Assembly (NCBI GenBank): GCA_023431285.1
Contig: JAEYXN010000320.1
Span: 1-46,908, forward strand
Source of the DNA: Bacteroidota bacterium
Lineage (GTDB): Bacteria; Bacteroidota; Bacteroidia; Cytophagales; Cyclobacteriaceae
DNA length: 46,908 bases
Direction of reading: 5' to 3'
The position numbers and the translations under genes are program-made. Each line of letters begins with the position of its first letter. Positions within the stretch are counted from its first letter, which is position 1. The notes below the pieces were generated by a model. That model saw only the letters and a program-made list of their open reading frames with translations. It was not told the DNA's origin and did not search any database. Positions 1 to 8,011 of the stretch are shown here, piece by piece.

Positions 1-1
1 C

Positions 2-556
2 ATCGCTGACGCATTCGCACAACGGCACATCTATGTGTTCGGCACGGCTGACAATCCTTCGCAGGAAGTGATCAAAGAAAGAATGGATCTCGCGTTCAAG
101 GCGGCGAACTGGTCGGAATACCGCGGGCCTTTCATGGGACGGGTGATGTTCTTTCCAAGGATCGTGGCGGATAAGGAGGTGCGGCCATCGGATCTAAAGG
201 ATTGTAACCTCATTCTGTTCGGAACGAAAGAAAGCAATTCTGTGATTGCGCGGTATGCTGACAAGCTTCCCTTGCATCTGACAGAGGCTGATAAGGATGT
301 GTCTTTGTTCTACGTGTTCCCGGTGGATGGTCATTACGTTGCTGTCAACTCCGGCGCGCCGTGGTGGACGTATCAAACTTCAACGGGTAACTCGCGTGGA
401 TTGCCGGCACAGTTCATGGTGAACCAGTTTAAGGATATTGTGTTGACGGGAGAGTCTGGGGCGAAGATCTTGTTGAATGGGTACTTTGATCAGGCGTGGA
501 AGTTATCGGAAGAGCAGAAGAAGATCTTGAGGGAAAATGGTGTGGGCGTCAAGTGA
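2..556 (+). CDS. C-terminal part of a prolyl-oligopeptidase-like (S9 / alpha-beta hydrolase) protein, 5' truncated
   Basis: The frame is open from the left edge of the window to the TGA at 554-556, so only the last ~184 residues are present. The visible part begins with a segment reading DAFAQRHIYVFGT and continues with a CNLILFGTKESNSVIARYADKLP block and a YVAVNSGAPWWTY block. I associate this order (IYVxGT, NLxLxGTxESN, VNSG) with the C-terminal domain of large exported prolyl-oligopeptidase-family proteins in Bacteroidota and Planctomycetes. The catalytic Ser-Asp-His region would lie upstream and is not seen. The internal ATG at 35 is not a credible start because homologous sequence continues upstream of it. 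The family assignment rests on remembered pattern only; the function (peptidase or esterase) is uncertain. Confidence 0.6.
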   Translation: MADAFAQRHIYVFGTADNPSQEVIKERMDLAFKAANWSEYRGPFMGRVMFFPRIVADKEVRPSDLKDCNLILFGTKESNSVIARYADKLPLHLTEADKDVSLFYVFPVDGHYVAVNSGAPWWTYQTSTGNSRGLPAQFMVNQFKDIVLTGESGAKILLNGYFDQAWKLSEEQKKILRENGVGVK

Positions 557-608
557 GATTTGCGTTCTTCTGCGTTAGAATGCATTTCAACGCAGGAGGC
601 GCAGAGAC

Positions 609-1025
609 GCAGAGAAATGCAGTTTCAACGCGGAGGCGCAGAGACGCAGAGGAACGCATATAAGACTGACGTCTTATGAGGTGAATGCGAAATGCCTTCG
701 TTTTATCTCCTGGTTGGATATTCCGACTGTGCTGCTTAAATATCTACTGGATTTTAATTATGAATCAAACATTGGAGCGCAGAGAAATGCATTTCAACGC
801 AAAGGCGCAGAGACGCAGAGGAACGCATATAAGACTGACGTCTTATGAGGTGAATGCGAAATGCCTTCGTTTTATCTCCTCGTTGGATATTCTTACTGTG
901 CTGCTTAAATATCTACTAGATTTTAATTATGAATCAAACATAGGAGCGCAGAGAAATGCAGTTTCAACGCGGAGGCGCAGAGACGCAGAGGAACGCGCAT
1001 AAGACTGACGTCTTATGAGGTGAAT
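609..1025. repeat. Tandem 169/170-bp intergenic repeat, about 2.5 copies, with internal hairpin
   Basis: Copies start at 609, 779 and 948, always with GCAGAGAAATGC; the third is partial and stops around 1025, three bases from the stop codon of the next gene. Each copy holds a purine-rich GGCGCAGAGACGCAGAGGAACGC tract and a perfect hairpin (ATAAGAC-TGAC-GTCTTAT at 660-677, 829-846 and 999-1016). An extra GGAGGCGCAGAGACGCAGAG unit lies just before copy 1 (593-613). The copies differ at only a few positions, so the duplication is recent. An open frame crosses the array, but the period is not a multiple of three, so it is not a protein repeat. The GCGCAGAGACGCAGAG tract is of a type seen between genes in many unrelated bacteria (from memory). 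Confidence 0.9.
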
Positions 1026-1028
1026 ACC

Positions 1029-2246
1029 TTAATTCAAATGCAGTTCATTCGACTTCATCACATCGTTGCACGATAAGAATGTATCGTCAGTGAGGATTGT
1101 GGTGCACACGGTGTTCAGTGTGATGTCTGATAAATTGATATCTCTGCAAGGGCGGAGGAGTGAACGGTTTAGGGTCTCCACGACAGCAGATTTAGTTTTG
1201 ATGATTCTGTTATCGAGTAGGAGTGAGATCTCCTGTTCGCCTTGTCCCACGAGGCGCGGCCACCGTGAGGCGAGCACAGGAACATGACGGAGCTGTGATA
1301 ACTGACGCAGGGCTTCACGGCCCTCACTCTCTACCATCTGCCAGGCTGTCTCTAAAGAATGAAACACATTGGCGTTTGCGGTGGGAAGGTTGTTGATGTC
1401 TTCGATGGTATAGTGGCGGAGATGTCCTTCATCCTTCTTCGTGTCGTTGCCAAAGTCCAGGAAGATCTTTTCAGTTCCGTAATGCATATCGTCTTCCAAC
1501 GCCGCAGGGAAGAGACGCTGAATAGAGTCTTCACTGATGATGACATCCGAAAACTGAATGAATGTCTCCACCTGGTCCTGTTGGATGCATTTGATGCCAT
1601 ACTTGTCGGCGAGGATTTGCGAGGCATCTTCATCCTCAGAGGCGATGGTGATATTGCGGAACCCGCCATGGTAAAAGAACTCGAGCGCGCTTGATGCGAT
1701 GTCGCCTCGTCCGAGGACGAGGTACGAAAGGTCGACGGGGTTGGATGTTTGGCTGAAGACTATTTCCATCCCTGCATCTATGAGTATCTTGCTGAGATCA
1801 CCAATGCCAGTGGCTGCTTTGACTTTACGACCTACCCTCAGCGATTGACGCACCAGACTATCCAGCGTGAGGCCAAGTCCGCCAGCGGCAAGCGCATCCT
1901 GGTGACATCTCTTTATCTGACCCTCTACACGCCGCCCTCCTTTAAGATCAGAACACAAACCACTCGCAGTAGCAAACAAATGATTTATGCTTGCCTCTGT
2001 GGTCTTGTAGAAATGCACGTGTTCATAGAGGCCGGGGTCCTTCAGGAAAAAGTTAAGCAATGGGTCTATTGTCTCACCAACACAATAAACAACGAACTGA
2101 CTATCCGTTACAAGGACAAACAACTCATCAAATCCACGACGCTTCACACCAAATACTGGCGTCACGTCATCCGTAGGATTCAGGAGAGCCTCCCGGGTAG
2201 CAGGAGTCAGATTGTTCAGGAAAATTTCAGCAGCCCAGATTGCCAT
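1029..2246 (-). CDS. Degenerate glutamyl-tRNA reductase (HemA)-like protein
   Basis: The protein aligns by eye with glutamyl-tRNA reductase along most of its length. The HLFxxASGL...GQIKxCHxxA...RQSLRVGRKVKAATGIG stretch corresponds to the HLFRVASGLDS...GQVKDAY...VGKRVRTETxIG hallmark. The nucleotide-binding loop reads GRGDIASS where HemA has GAGEMG. The catalytic cysteine motif (TCNRxExY) is replaced by TDSQFVVY, so the active-site Cys is missing, and the SGLDSMVLGE core and the IDIAVPRD strand are also lost. Enzymes of this family have about 410-420 residues, so length is normal. I chose the ATG at 2246 because it puts the conserved RE at residue 18-19, as in HemA, and an AAGGA lies ~12 bases upstream; an in-frame ATG at 2273 is the alternative. 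It is probably not a working tetrapyrrole enzyme. Role unknown. Confidence 0.7.
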   Translation of the reverse strand: MAIWAAEIFLNNLTPATREALLNPTDDVTPVFGVKRRGFDELFVLVTDSQFVVYCVGETIDPLLNFFLKDPGLYEHVHFYKTTEASINHLFATASGLCSDLKGGRRVEGQIKRCHQDALAAGGLGLTLDSLVRQSLRVGRKVKAATGIGDLSKILIDAGMEIVFSQTSNPVDLSYLVLGRGDIASSALEFFYHGGFRNITIASEDEDASQILADKYGIKCIQQDQVETFIQFSDVIISEDSIQRLFPAALEDDMHYGTEKIFLDFGNDTKKDEGHLRHYTIEDINNLPTANANVFHSLETAWQMVESEGREALRQLSQLRHVPVLASRWPRLVGQGEQEISLLLDNRIIKTKSAVVETLNRSLLRPCRDINLSDITLNTVCTTILTDDTFLSCNDVMKSNELHLN

Positions 2247-2352
2247 AAGAAAGTGTTTCCTTAAAGCTACCATACATGACCCGGGCGTGCCCCCGGATTT
2301 GGGCCGGGACTTGACCTATGTAATTTACCCTATAGAAATGCAGAAATGGTCG

Positions 2353-5300
2353 TTAGCGACCAATAACGAGCTTACCCTGATCGTATAAGATCTTCCCGTT
2401 GTCGTTGAGAATGAGGCGATAAGGATATATTCCCGGGCTAAGGGCGTTACCCGCGTTGTCAGTCCCGTCCCACTCAAACATATTGGTTCCCACATTGAAA
2501 GGGCCGGTATATGTCCTGGTAAAAACATTTCTTCCGGTGATATCCATTACCTGAAGCGTGTACGACAGCGGGGTTCCATCCGCGGTTAACTGGAAACCAA
2601 ATCGCGCGCGTGTATCGAAAGGGTTGGGGTGTAGTCCGAATAAATAATAAGACTTGTTTGAGCTGACCTTAAAATTAATTGAGTACGGTGTCGCTGCGTT
2701 ACCTGAGGCGTCCGCTGCTTCAACGCGTAAAGCATAATCTCCGTCGGCAAGAGAGGGCGGGCGATACTCAATGGTAAATGGTTTACTTTGCGTCGCCGGG
2801 GACCAGGAGACGTCGGGTCTTCCCAGCCACACATTCCTCGTTGGACACGGGCCCACGTCACATGGCACCGTGAGGAATACTGATATGTCTGTCGTGTCCG
2901 CCTTAAGGAACTGCGTGTTCCCGTCCCACATGATCATTCGTATCAAAGGACTTGTTGAAACGAAATCTCCATTGATCAGATAGCGGTCATCAAATGTGAC
3001 ATCGATAACGGGGGCGAAACGATCTCCTTTTACATCGAGATAGCCGGACTTCTGGACAAGATTGTTGTCATATTTCTGTTCGGGTAATACACGTGGATTT
3101 ACGTACACCTGGACGTCATTGATTCCGGATAGCCCTACCGTACTCTGGTTGAGACTGAAACGCGTAGTATCAGAAGGTGCAGGTGCCTTGATCCTGAATG
3201 CTGGCGTGATCGCGCTGCTTCGTGTTTTATTGAAGATCCGAACACTCACTTCCAGGGAATCTTTGAAAGTCTGCTCACTCAGATTCACAAAGCGATAAGA
3301 TTCTATCCACCGTTCTCCTTCATTGAGGACAATAGCACTCTTTGAATGATCAGGCAGAAGAATTCCTTCTGGTTCTGGTGTAAACAATACGATCCATTTG
3401 GAAAGCTGTACCGGTGAGAGGAAGATTGAATCGGTTACGGAAAGCCTGAGACGCACGTATGGGAATTCTTCGGCGTCAATTCCTGACAAGTCTTCCGACG
3501 ATCCGATATTCCCAAGAAGCTTTGCAGAAGAACCATTGGCTCTCACACCAATAAGGTCAGCCTGCCACTTGTCGTTATCTTCATGTTCCTTTGAACTAAA
3601 GAACACCTCCTGCCATTCCTGTGCAGGACCGATGAGTGGAGTGGTGATTGTACCGCGGTCATAAGCACCGGAGATGGTTTCGTTTACTACGAGCTGACTT
3701 GCGTTCGGAGAAGGAGATGAACTATTGAATATTCGCGCAGAGCCGGGAGCACTTCCTTTTCTTCCGAGAATAACGATCGGGTCACCAGGGCCGAAGCCGT
3801 CTAGCTGCGCAGAAGATATTCCCAGCTCAGCGAGCTTAGCCTTCACGTTGGCGGGCCATTGATCTACTGCGGCGTTGCCTATGTTAAACATCAGGACACT
3901 ATCTCCTTCTGCGATGTTATTCACGTATTGAAACACGTCGCGTGTCCCTCCGCGATCGAGTTCGGGCAACATGAAGGAGTTGATCACAACAGGTTCCCGT
4001 CCACAAAGGTTAACAGTATTCCAAAACTGTTCATGCCACTTCAGATAGATGCCGGCGTACGGTGTCGCTGATTGTTTGTCGAATGCGATGAAGTTAATGG
4101 TGTTGTCTCTGCATTTAAAGAGATTGTTCACAGCAAAGAGGTTGTACTCGGCGCCCCCGACCTTTACGCTCACATCCTTTGGCACCTTACCAGCGGAAGC
4201 ACCGTAGGTAATAACATCGAGAGAAGTCACAGAGTTCTCGAACTCGAAGCGTGAGGCGCCATCGCTTGGCACCAGCCCCACTGTATTATTATCCAGGAAC
4301 TGAGGGAAGTCGATCTGTGCCCATCCGTCGGGAGAGTTTTCTATATAGCTGAAGGAAGTCGTGGTCCAGTCGATGGACTCTCCTGTCAGTGGTTGGGTCA
4401 ACCTGGTTCGCCAGTAATATGTGGTGGAATCCTTATCAGCGAGTAATACTTCGTACGCGCCGATCACTTCGGCATCAACGACAGCTTCCTTAAGGAAAGG
4501 AGAGTTGAACGTATGAACAGTGTCGACCTGTATGGTCAGGTTGCGCCGGTCAGCGAAGAGATCTGTGGTTTGAAAGATGAGACGTGTGTTGCGGTCATGA
4601 ACGATGGCGAACTCCGATGGCAGTACATTCCGGGTTCCATTGAGCGGTATATCCAGCGTAAGGGTCGCTATGTTATTGGTTTCATCAATTTCATTTATGC
4701 GGTTCTCAGGATCGAGGACAACGCGGAATGTATTCGTCCCTCCCGGGTCTTTCGATCCTCTGCGGATAATGAAATCAACTGTATCGGAGAGATTCGGTAA
4801 AATGAGAATAGAATCGTAAGTGATGGTGGTGTTGTCGGGAAACACACGTTCCACTTCTATCGCGAAGGTATCACCGCGGGCCATGCCGTAGTTACGGACG
4901 ATCATCCGAATAGCAAAGGAATCTGTCAGGCTCGTGATCTGTGTATTCTGAAAGTTCACTACTGAGAGTTCCTCTTCATGAACAGCAAGGTCTGGTTCCC
5001 GGGAGTAGTTTAGTTTTAGGGCAGGATCGCCAAGCAGAATCATTTGTTGAATCTGCGACATGTTTCCTATCGCCGTGGAGCTCCTGTCAATGTATATTCT
5101 TGCTGTTTCTCTTCTTATTACTCCAAGACTTTTTCCGAAGAAGGCTGAGTCGCCAAAGGCTACTTCATAAAAGCGATGAGAGTATGCGCTGAGCACGTCG
5201 GCGGTTGCATACGAGTTGTGTGCGATGAATGCGGCGGCGCCTTTGTCGCGGGCGTACACCCAGTTCTCTGCGAATATGGTATCCGTTAAGAAGAATGCGC

Positions 5301-7311
5301 CGGCTTCACAGCCGTTCATCAGCATGATGGGATACTTTCCTTTGTTTTTGTATCCGAGCACAGGTTCTGTGACAAAGCCGAGGTCAAAGTCAAAACCATT
5401 CGGTGATGAGTGACCAAAGAATGTTATCAGCCCTACTCCACTGTTTACCTGCTCCGACACGTTGACAAGCTCCAGGTCTCTTGATTTCTTGGCGAGGGCG
5501 GTGATGTTTCCTCCGAGGTAAGGACCTTTGGCAATGGTTTCATAATCAGACAGCACTTTACGGAAGCGTTCTGGCTCGCCCTCTTCTACCCCGCCACTCA
5601 AATGAAGGATATTCTTCTTCCATGCCGCATTCGCGGGATGACTTTCAAGTTCTTTTACTTTATCCAGGTAACGTGCGACCTGTTCGGGGTTCATGGCGGT
5701 TAGCCTTCCCGTTGGAATGCCTTCTTCATGCTCACTTCCGTTGAGTCCGACAGAGAAGACCATATCGGAACCCGGATATCCACCGGTCGGGACCAGATCC
5801 TGATAAGGCCATGTACTCCCATTAGCCTGGCGATGAAACTGGTATCCGATCTCAAGACCTTTGCCGATCAAGAAAAGATATTGAGGAGGATTTGTTGAAG
5901 AAGACATGTATTGCAGGAAGCGATAGATGGCCAGCGGAGTCGTTTCTCCATAGCTGAACTGATCATAGAGTTCCTGCGTATGGACGATGAGTGTCGAGAA
6001 GCCACCGCCTTCGGTCGACGCACGATAGGATGCAAATGCTTCTACAGGATCAGGATAAGAGGCTGTTGGTTTCCGGAGACGAGGATGTGTGATAATAAGA
6101 TATTCTGTGCTGCCGGGAGTAAATGATCTGAAGTTTACCTTCTTTATTGATGACGGAACGAGTTGTTGAGAGCTCAGGAGGAGCTTTCTCGGGATTGTGG
6201 CATTCGGTATGACCGCATTCAGAGTTCCGGTGCGTGTAGTTCCAATGATGGACACATTCGATGGGTCGGTGATGTCGTAGATTCTTTCCACTGCGGCGGG
6301 AACGTTCTCCACCTGAACGTATACCTCTTCCGTTGTTCCTGCTGTGTTGATTATTTTTCCATCGACGTTGAAGGCATCGCTGGCCTGAGGAAATTTTACC
6401 TTAATGTAGGAAAGGCTGATCTGATCAGAATATCCATTGGAGCCCACCGATAGACGTACTGACAATGTTCCGTCGGCGGCGATGTCGCTCCATTCAATCT
6501 GCTCATGAATTACCTGGCGTTCAAATAGCTCGAAGGAGAGCGATTTCAGGAGACGCATACCCGTACCGATAGAAATATCTGCCCGATGGAAATAGGGAGT
6601 TCTTCCCATTACCACGATTTCAATTTCAGGTCGCCCTGCTGACGTCACTCCTCTTTTGAGACCCTCAACGACAAAGGTTCGGGAGGTACCTTCTCTCACG
6701 GGATGGCTGGTCCAGCTTTCATTCGGGTCGAAGGTACTGGTGAAGATTTCGTTTCTTATGCTTTGCGCGGGGTTGTAGCTTTCAGTCAGAACAAGGAGGC
6801 GCTCTTCATAATGCAATTGCTCCGTTGGAAGACCTGGATTGCTTTTTTGAAAAAAGTCCATTCGCTTTCCTGCAGATGCAGATGCAGTGAGAAAATAGCT
6901 GGTGGAATCGCTGAAGAGGTTGTAGTACTTATGTGGCTGATCGGCGGGATCACCGTAAAGACCTTGATCCAGAGCACCATCATTCCGTTGTCCGTAGAAT
7001 AGCAGGTAGTCACCGATATCGAAGGCGCCGTCGTCCTGACCTGGGATTGAGATCGCTTGTTCGACTCCGCGATGAAACATTCGATAGTTTCTGGGATCTG
7101 AATGAACAGGAAATCCGGCCTGCAGGAGGTCGTTGTATGAAACTTTGTAAATGCTGTTTTGCGCGACGGGAATTTTAAAGTACGGCGCGCTATAATCTAT
7201 CCAGTCGTTGGTGGAATTCTGAGGAAAGGCGTTCAGTGAAACGAGGATGAAAAGGAGTATCGCGGCCAGACGAAGCATCTTGCGCAAAAAGTCAGTGGGT
7301 TTATTGTGCAA
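2353..7311 (-). CDS. C25 (gingipain/PorU-type) cysteine protease with type IX secretion sorting domain, PorU2-like
   Basis: This 1652-residue protein has an N-terminal signal peptide (LAAILLFILVSLNAFPQ; the start may instead be the ATG at 7278). A PorU-like beta region follows, then a C25 caspase-fold domain around residues 420-790 with the His-Cys dyad in FFGHSSPNG (His634) and LMNGCEAGAFF (Cys668); the 34-residue spacing is typical of gingipains. A CARDB-like domain (~790-900, ending in INEIDETNN) comes next, then an ILEI/PANDER-like segment (~1115-1190, with GDSVLMFNIG and PIVILGRKGS), and finally a C-terminal sorting domain with LHPNPFDT and a FlgD-like WDGTDNAGNALSPGIYPYRL. PorU itself is ~1100-1300 residues and cuts sorting signals at the cell surface; this is the longer PorU2-like form. 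It is expected outside the cell or on its surface. Whether it is a sortase or a secreted protease cannot be decided here. Confidence 0.85.
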   Translation of the reverse strand: MHNKPTDFLRKMLRLAAILLFILVSLNAFPQNSTNDWIDYSAPYFKIPVAQNSIYKVSYNDLLQAGFPVHSDPRNYRMFHRGVEQAISIPGQDDGAFDIGDYLLFYGQRNDGALDQGLYGDPADQPHKYYNLFSDSTSYFLTASASAGKRMDFFQKSNPGLPTEQLHYEERLLVLTESYNPAQSIRNEIFTSTFDPNESWTSHPVREGTSRTFVVEGLKRGVTSAGRPEIEIVVMGRTPYFHRADISIGTGMRLLKSLSFELFERQVIHEQIEWSDIAADGTLSVRLSVGSNGYSDQISLSYIKVKFPQASDAFNVDGKIINTAGTTEEVYVQVENVPAAVERIYDITDPSNVSIIGTTRTGTLNAVIPNATIPRKLLLSSQQLVPSSIKKVNFRSFTPGSTEYLIITHPRLRKPTASYPDPVEAFASYRASTEGGGFSTLIVHTQELYDQFSYGETTPLAIYRFLQYMSSSTNPPQYLFLIGKGLEIGYQFHRQANGSTWPYQDLVPTGGYPGSDMVFSVGLNGSEHEEGIPTGRLTAMNPEQVARYLDKVKELESHPANAAWKKNILHLSGGVEEGEPERFRKVLSDYETIAKGPYLGGNITALAKKSRDLELVNVSEQVNSGVGLITFFGHSSPNGFDFDLGFVTEPVLGYKNKGKYPIMLMNGCEAGAFFLTDTIFAENWVYARDKGAAAFIAHNSYATADVLSAYSHRFYEVAFGDSAFFGKSLGVIRRETARIYIDRSSTAIGNMSQIQQMILLGDPALKLNYSREPDLAVHEEELSVVNFQNTQITSLTDSFAIRMIVRNYGMARGDTFAIEVERVFPDNTTITYDSILILPNLSDTVDFIIRRGSKDPGGTNTFRVVLDPENRINEIDETNNIATLTLDIPLNGTRNVLPSEFAIVHDRNTRLIFQTTDLFADRRNLTIQVDTVHTFNSPFLKEAVVDAEVIGAYEVLLADKDSTTYYWRTRLTQPLTGESIDWTTTSFSYIENSPDGWAQIDFPQFLDNNTVGLVPSDGASRFEFENSVTSLDVITYGASAGKVPKDVSVKVGGAEYNLFAVNNLFKCRDNTINFIAFDKQSATPYAGIYLKWHEQFWNTVNLCGREPVVINSFMLPELDRGGTRDVFQYVNNIAEGDSVLMFNIGNAAVDQWPANVKAKLAELGISSAQLDGFGPGDPIVILGRKGSAPGSARIFNSSSPSPNASQLVVNETISGAYDRGTITTPLIGPAQEWQEVFFSSKEHEDNDKWQADLIGVRANGSSAKLLGNIGSSEDLSGIDAEEFPYVRLRLSVTDSIFLSPVQLSKWIVLFTPEPEGILLPDHSKSAIVLNEGERWIESYRFVNLSEQTFKDSLEVSVRIFNKTRSSAITPAFRIKAPAPSDTTRFSLNQSTVGLSGINDVQVYVNPRVLPEQKYDNNLVQKSGYLDVKGDRFAPVIDVTFDDRYLINGDFVSTSPLIRMIMWDGNTQFLKADTTDISVFLTVPCDVGPCPTRNVWLGRPDVSWSPATQSKPFTIEYRPPSLADGDYALRVEAADASGNAATPYSINFKVSSNKSYYLFGLHPNPFDTRARFGFQLTADGTPLSYTLQVMDITGRNVFTRTYTGPFNVGTNMFEWDGTDNAGNALSPGIYPYRLILNDNGKILYDQGKLVIGR

Positions 7312-7456
7312 TTTAAGTTATCTGCAAGTCAATAATTCAGGAAAATCTTCTTCAAAAGTACCTTGAATGATCTACGGAGGTTTTGGCGGAGACCTGGATA
7401 GGTTCAGTTTGTGCGGATAATATAAACTGCGATTAAAGGCCTTCCGGATTGTTCAT

Positions 7457-7514
7457 TTTCGTCCAGTAAAACTCTGATTGACCGGACATATTTCCCTACT
7501 TTCGTCCGGTGAAA
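7457..7514. repeat. Direct repeat TTTCGTCCRGTRAAA and overlapping 7-bp inverted repeat upstream of the PadR gene
   Basis: TTTCGTCCAGTAAA (7457-7470) recurs as TTTCGTCCGGTGAAA (7500-7514), 43 bases apart. The second copy also forms an inverted repeat with ACCGGAC at 7481-7487 (partner GTCCGGT at 7504-7510). These lie between the divergent C25 protease and PadR genes and could be regulator sites for either. No protein can be assigned. Confidence 0.45.
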
Positions 7515-7592
7515 GGCTGGAGGGCATGGAATCGCCCAAAAATTAAACCGTTGATTTTCAGTATAATATCTATAAAAGAATGGTCTTTATCC

Positions 7593-7632
7593 AGTACTTG
7601 GCCATACATAGTACTTTTCTGTATAGACTTTG
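7593..7632 (+). promoter_or_regulatory. Possible promoter and PadR operator for the padR-pspC pair
   Basis: AGTACT occurs twice (7593-7598 and 7610-7615), and ATACA (7604-7608) pairs with TGTAT (7620-7624) as an inverted repeat around an 11-base spacer. PadR proteins usually bind short dyads and often repress their own operon. A TTG at 7598-7600 and TAGACTTTG at 7624-7632 resemble, with one extra base, the Bacteroidota -33/-7 pattern (TTG, TAnnTTTG). If real, transcription would begin close to 7640, which supports the translation start at 7658 rather than any upstream ATG. Confidence 0.3.
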
Positions 7633-7657
7633 CATAATGCCAGGCAAAACGGGAAGT

Positions 7658-8008
7658 ATGAATCTTGAAAACACACAGGTGCAGATGAGGAAGGGTATAC
7701 TGGAGTACTGCATCCTTCACATTATTTCTCGCGGCGAGGTATATGCATCGGACATGCTTGATGAGCTTACGGCTGCGAAGATCATAGTGGTGGAAGGTAC
7801 GTTGTATCCACTACTCACCAGGCTGAAGAATGCCGGACTGCTGGAGTACAAATGGATCGAATCAAAATCCGGACCTCCACGCAAATATTACAAGCTGACA
7901 GATCGGGGAAGCAAGTTTCTTACGCTTCTTACCGAGACCTGGGACGAGCTTGTTCACTCGACGCAAATGATCACATCAAAATCCAAAGCCCTTAACACTG
8001 AGCTATAG
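7658..8008 (+). CDS. PadR family transcriptional regulator
   Basis: A winged-helix regulator of 116 residues. The core MRKGILEYCILHIISRGEVYASDMLDEL...VVEGTLYPLLTRLKNAGLLEYKW...GPPRKYYKLTDRG is diagnostic of PadR, including the GTLYPLLxRLxxxGLL recognition helix and the PRKYYxLT wing. The frame is open further upstream (ATGs at 7580 and 7637), but homologues start a few residues before MRKGIL, so the ATG at 7658 is preferred. It lies three bases before the PspC gene and is surely co-transcribed with it. PadR-PspC pairs are common in Bacteroidota and are thought to respond to envelope conditions. The regulator probably controls this operon itself. Confidence 0.9.
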   Translation: MNLENTQVQMRKGILEYCILHIISRGEVYASDMLDELTAAKIIVVEGTLYPLLTRLKNAGLLEYKWIESKSGPPRKYYKLTDRGSKFLTLLTETWDELVHSTQMITSKSKALNTEL

Positions 8009-8011
8009 TCT

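Noticed and set aside
685..1002. 105-codon open frame across the tandem repeat
   Set aside because: It is formed by the repeat itself; the period is not a multiple of three and the product has no protein-like pattern. Such frames from the GCGCAGAGACGCAGAG repeat are common false genes.
1066..2264. Several plus-strand frames (73-171 codons) opposite the HemA-like gene
   Set aside because: Shadows of the minus-strand gene, which has clear family motifs.
7567..7572. TATAAT resembling an E. coli -10 box upstream of padR
   Set aside because: Bacteroidota promoters use a different -7 element, and no -35 lies at the right distance.
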